DNA from: Coprobacillus sp. CAG:605
GTDB taxonomy: Bacteria > Bacillota_I > Bacilli_A > RF39 > UBA660
DNA: 6,441 bases
Reading direction: 5' to 3'
Assembly (NCBI GenBank): GCA_000433255.1
Contig: HF998231.1
Coordinates: forward strand, 2,481 to 8,921
A program made the position numbers and the translations under genes. The notes beneath the pieces are model-generated. The model saw nothing but the letters and a program-made list of their open reading frames with translations, ran no database searches and had not been told where the DNA came from. Every line of letters starts with the position of its first letter. The stretch's first letter is position 1. Of the stretch, positions 6,258 to 6,441 are shown one piece after another.

Positions 6258-6441
6258 ATGATAAATAATATGGAAAAAATAATTTTTTTAGATATTGATG
6301 GTGTTTTAACCAATGGGGCATATGTCCAAACTATTTTAAAAGAACACAATAATGAAGAAGATACCATAAAACGTCACATTATGGAATTAGATCCTACTAA
6401 CATTGCTAATATTAATAAAATAATAGCCGCAACTAACGCTA
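6258..6441 (+). CDS. HAD-superfamily hydrolase, N-terminal fragment (3' partial)
   Basis: The gene is cut by the window end after 61 complete codons. The N-terminus holds FLDIDGVLT (residues 10-18), the HAD motif I in which Asp12 would be the nucleophile and Asp14 the acid/base. Near 43-61, ELDPTNIANINKIIAATNA recalls the helix before motif II in the HAD domain of 'Swiss Army Knife' RNA-repair-type proteins (HAD_SAK_2), where a VxSSSWR segment usually follows. That subfamily call is tentative because motifs II and III are outside the window. The ATG at 6258 is preferred over the in-frame ATG at 6270, because AAGGA (6248-6252) lies 5 bases before it. No clear promoter is seen between the upstream terminator and this gene, so it may rely on read-through or a weak promoter. 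Confidence 0.85.
   Translation, partial: MINNMEKIIFLDIDGVLTNGAYVQTILKEHNNEEDTIKRHIMELDPTNIANINKIIAATNA

Noticed and set aside
1..6441. Mycoplasma-type genetic code (UGA = Trp)
   Set aside because: All Trp codons I checked are TGG, and the genes reach family-typical lengths without reading through TGA.
1..6441. CRISPR arrays, tRNA or rRNA genes, insertion sequences
   Set aside because: I saw no spaced repeats, cloverleaf-like sequences, rRNA segments, transposase genes or terminal inverted repeats.

Overview
The window is AT-rich (roughly 30% GC by eye), all genes lie on the + strand, and intergenic gaps are short. The genes suggest a low-GC Bacillota, most likely a member of Bacilli such as the uncultured gut lineages near the Mollicutes. 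Supporting signs are a YugP-type membrane zinc peptidase, strong AGGAGG ribosome binding sites and TG-extended -10 promoters. The placement is an inference. Tryptophan is encoded by TGG, no in-frame TGA is needed, and all six visible stops are TAA or TAG, so I see no UGA recoding.

Region 1 (1-860): the 3' part of a Clp/Hsp100 AAA+ unfoldase gene, cut by the window start. The visible end of its first ATPase domain looks intact. The second ATPase domain (D2) has lost its Walker A, Walker B, sensor 1, pore-loop and arginine-finger residues, and the small subdomain is missing. An IGF tripeptide is kept where ClpC and ClpA carry their ClpP-docking loop. A probable terminator straddles the stop codon.

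Region 2 (887-2979): an extended -10 promoter, then cysS (cysteinyl-tRNA synthetase, slightly short at the C-terminus) and, 8 bases on, a YugP-like membrane zinc metallopeptidase. The unit ends at a strong palindromic terminator.

Region 3 (3015-6231): a self-contained three-gene operon with its own promoter and terminator. It has an 85-residue small protein, an 872-residue protein of unknown family, and a second 85-residue small protein. The large protein has a long acidic helical N-terminal part, a coiled coil, a lysine-rich stretch with an 11-residue repeat, one or two hydrophobic segments, a Pro/Thr/Ala-rich linker and a compact C-terminal domain. The two small proteins look like distant relatives of each other. 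This operon is the best candidate for an undescribed system here.

Region 4 (6258-6441): the start of a HAD-superfamily hydrolase gene, cut by the window end.

The four regions look like separate transcription units. Nothing in the sequence ties the Clp protein functionally to the downstream operon.
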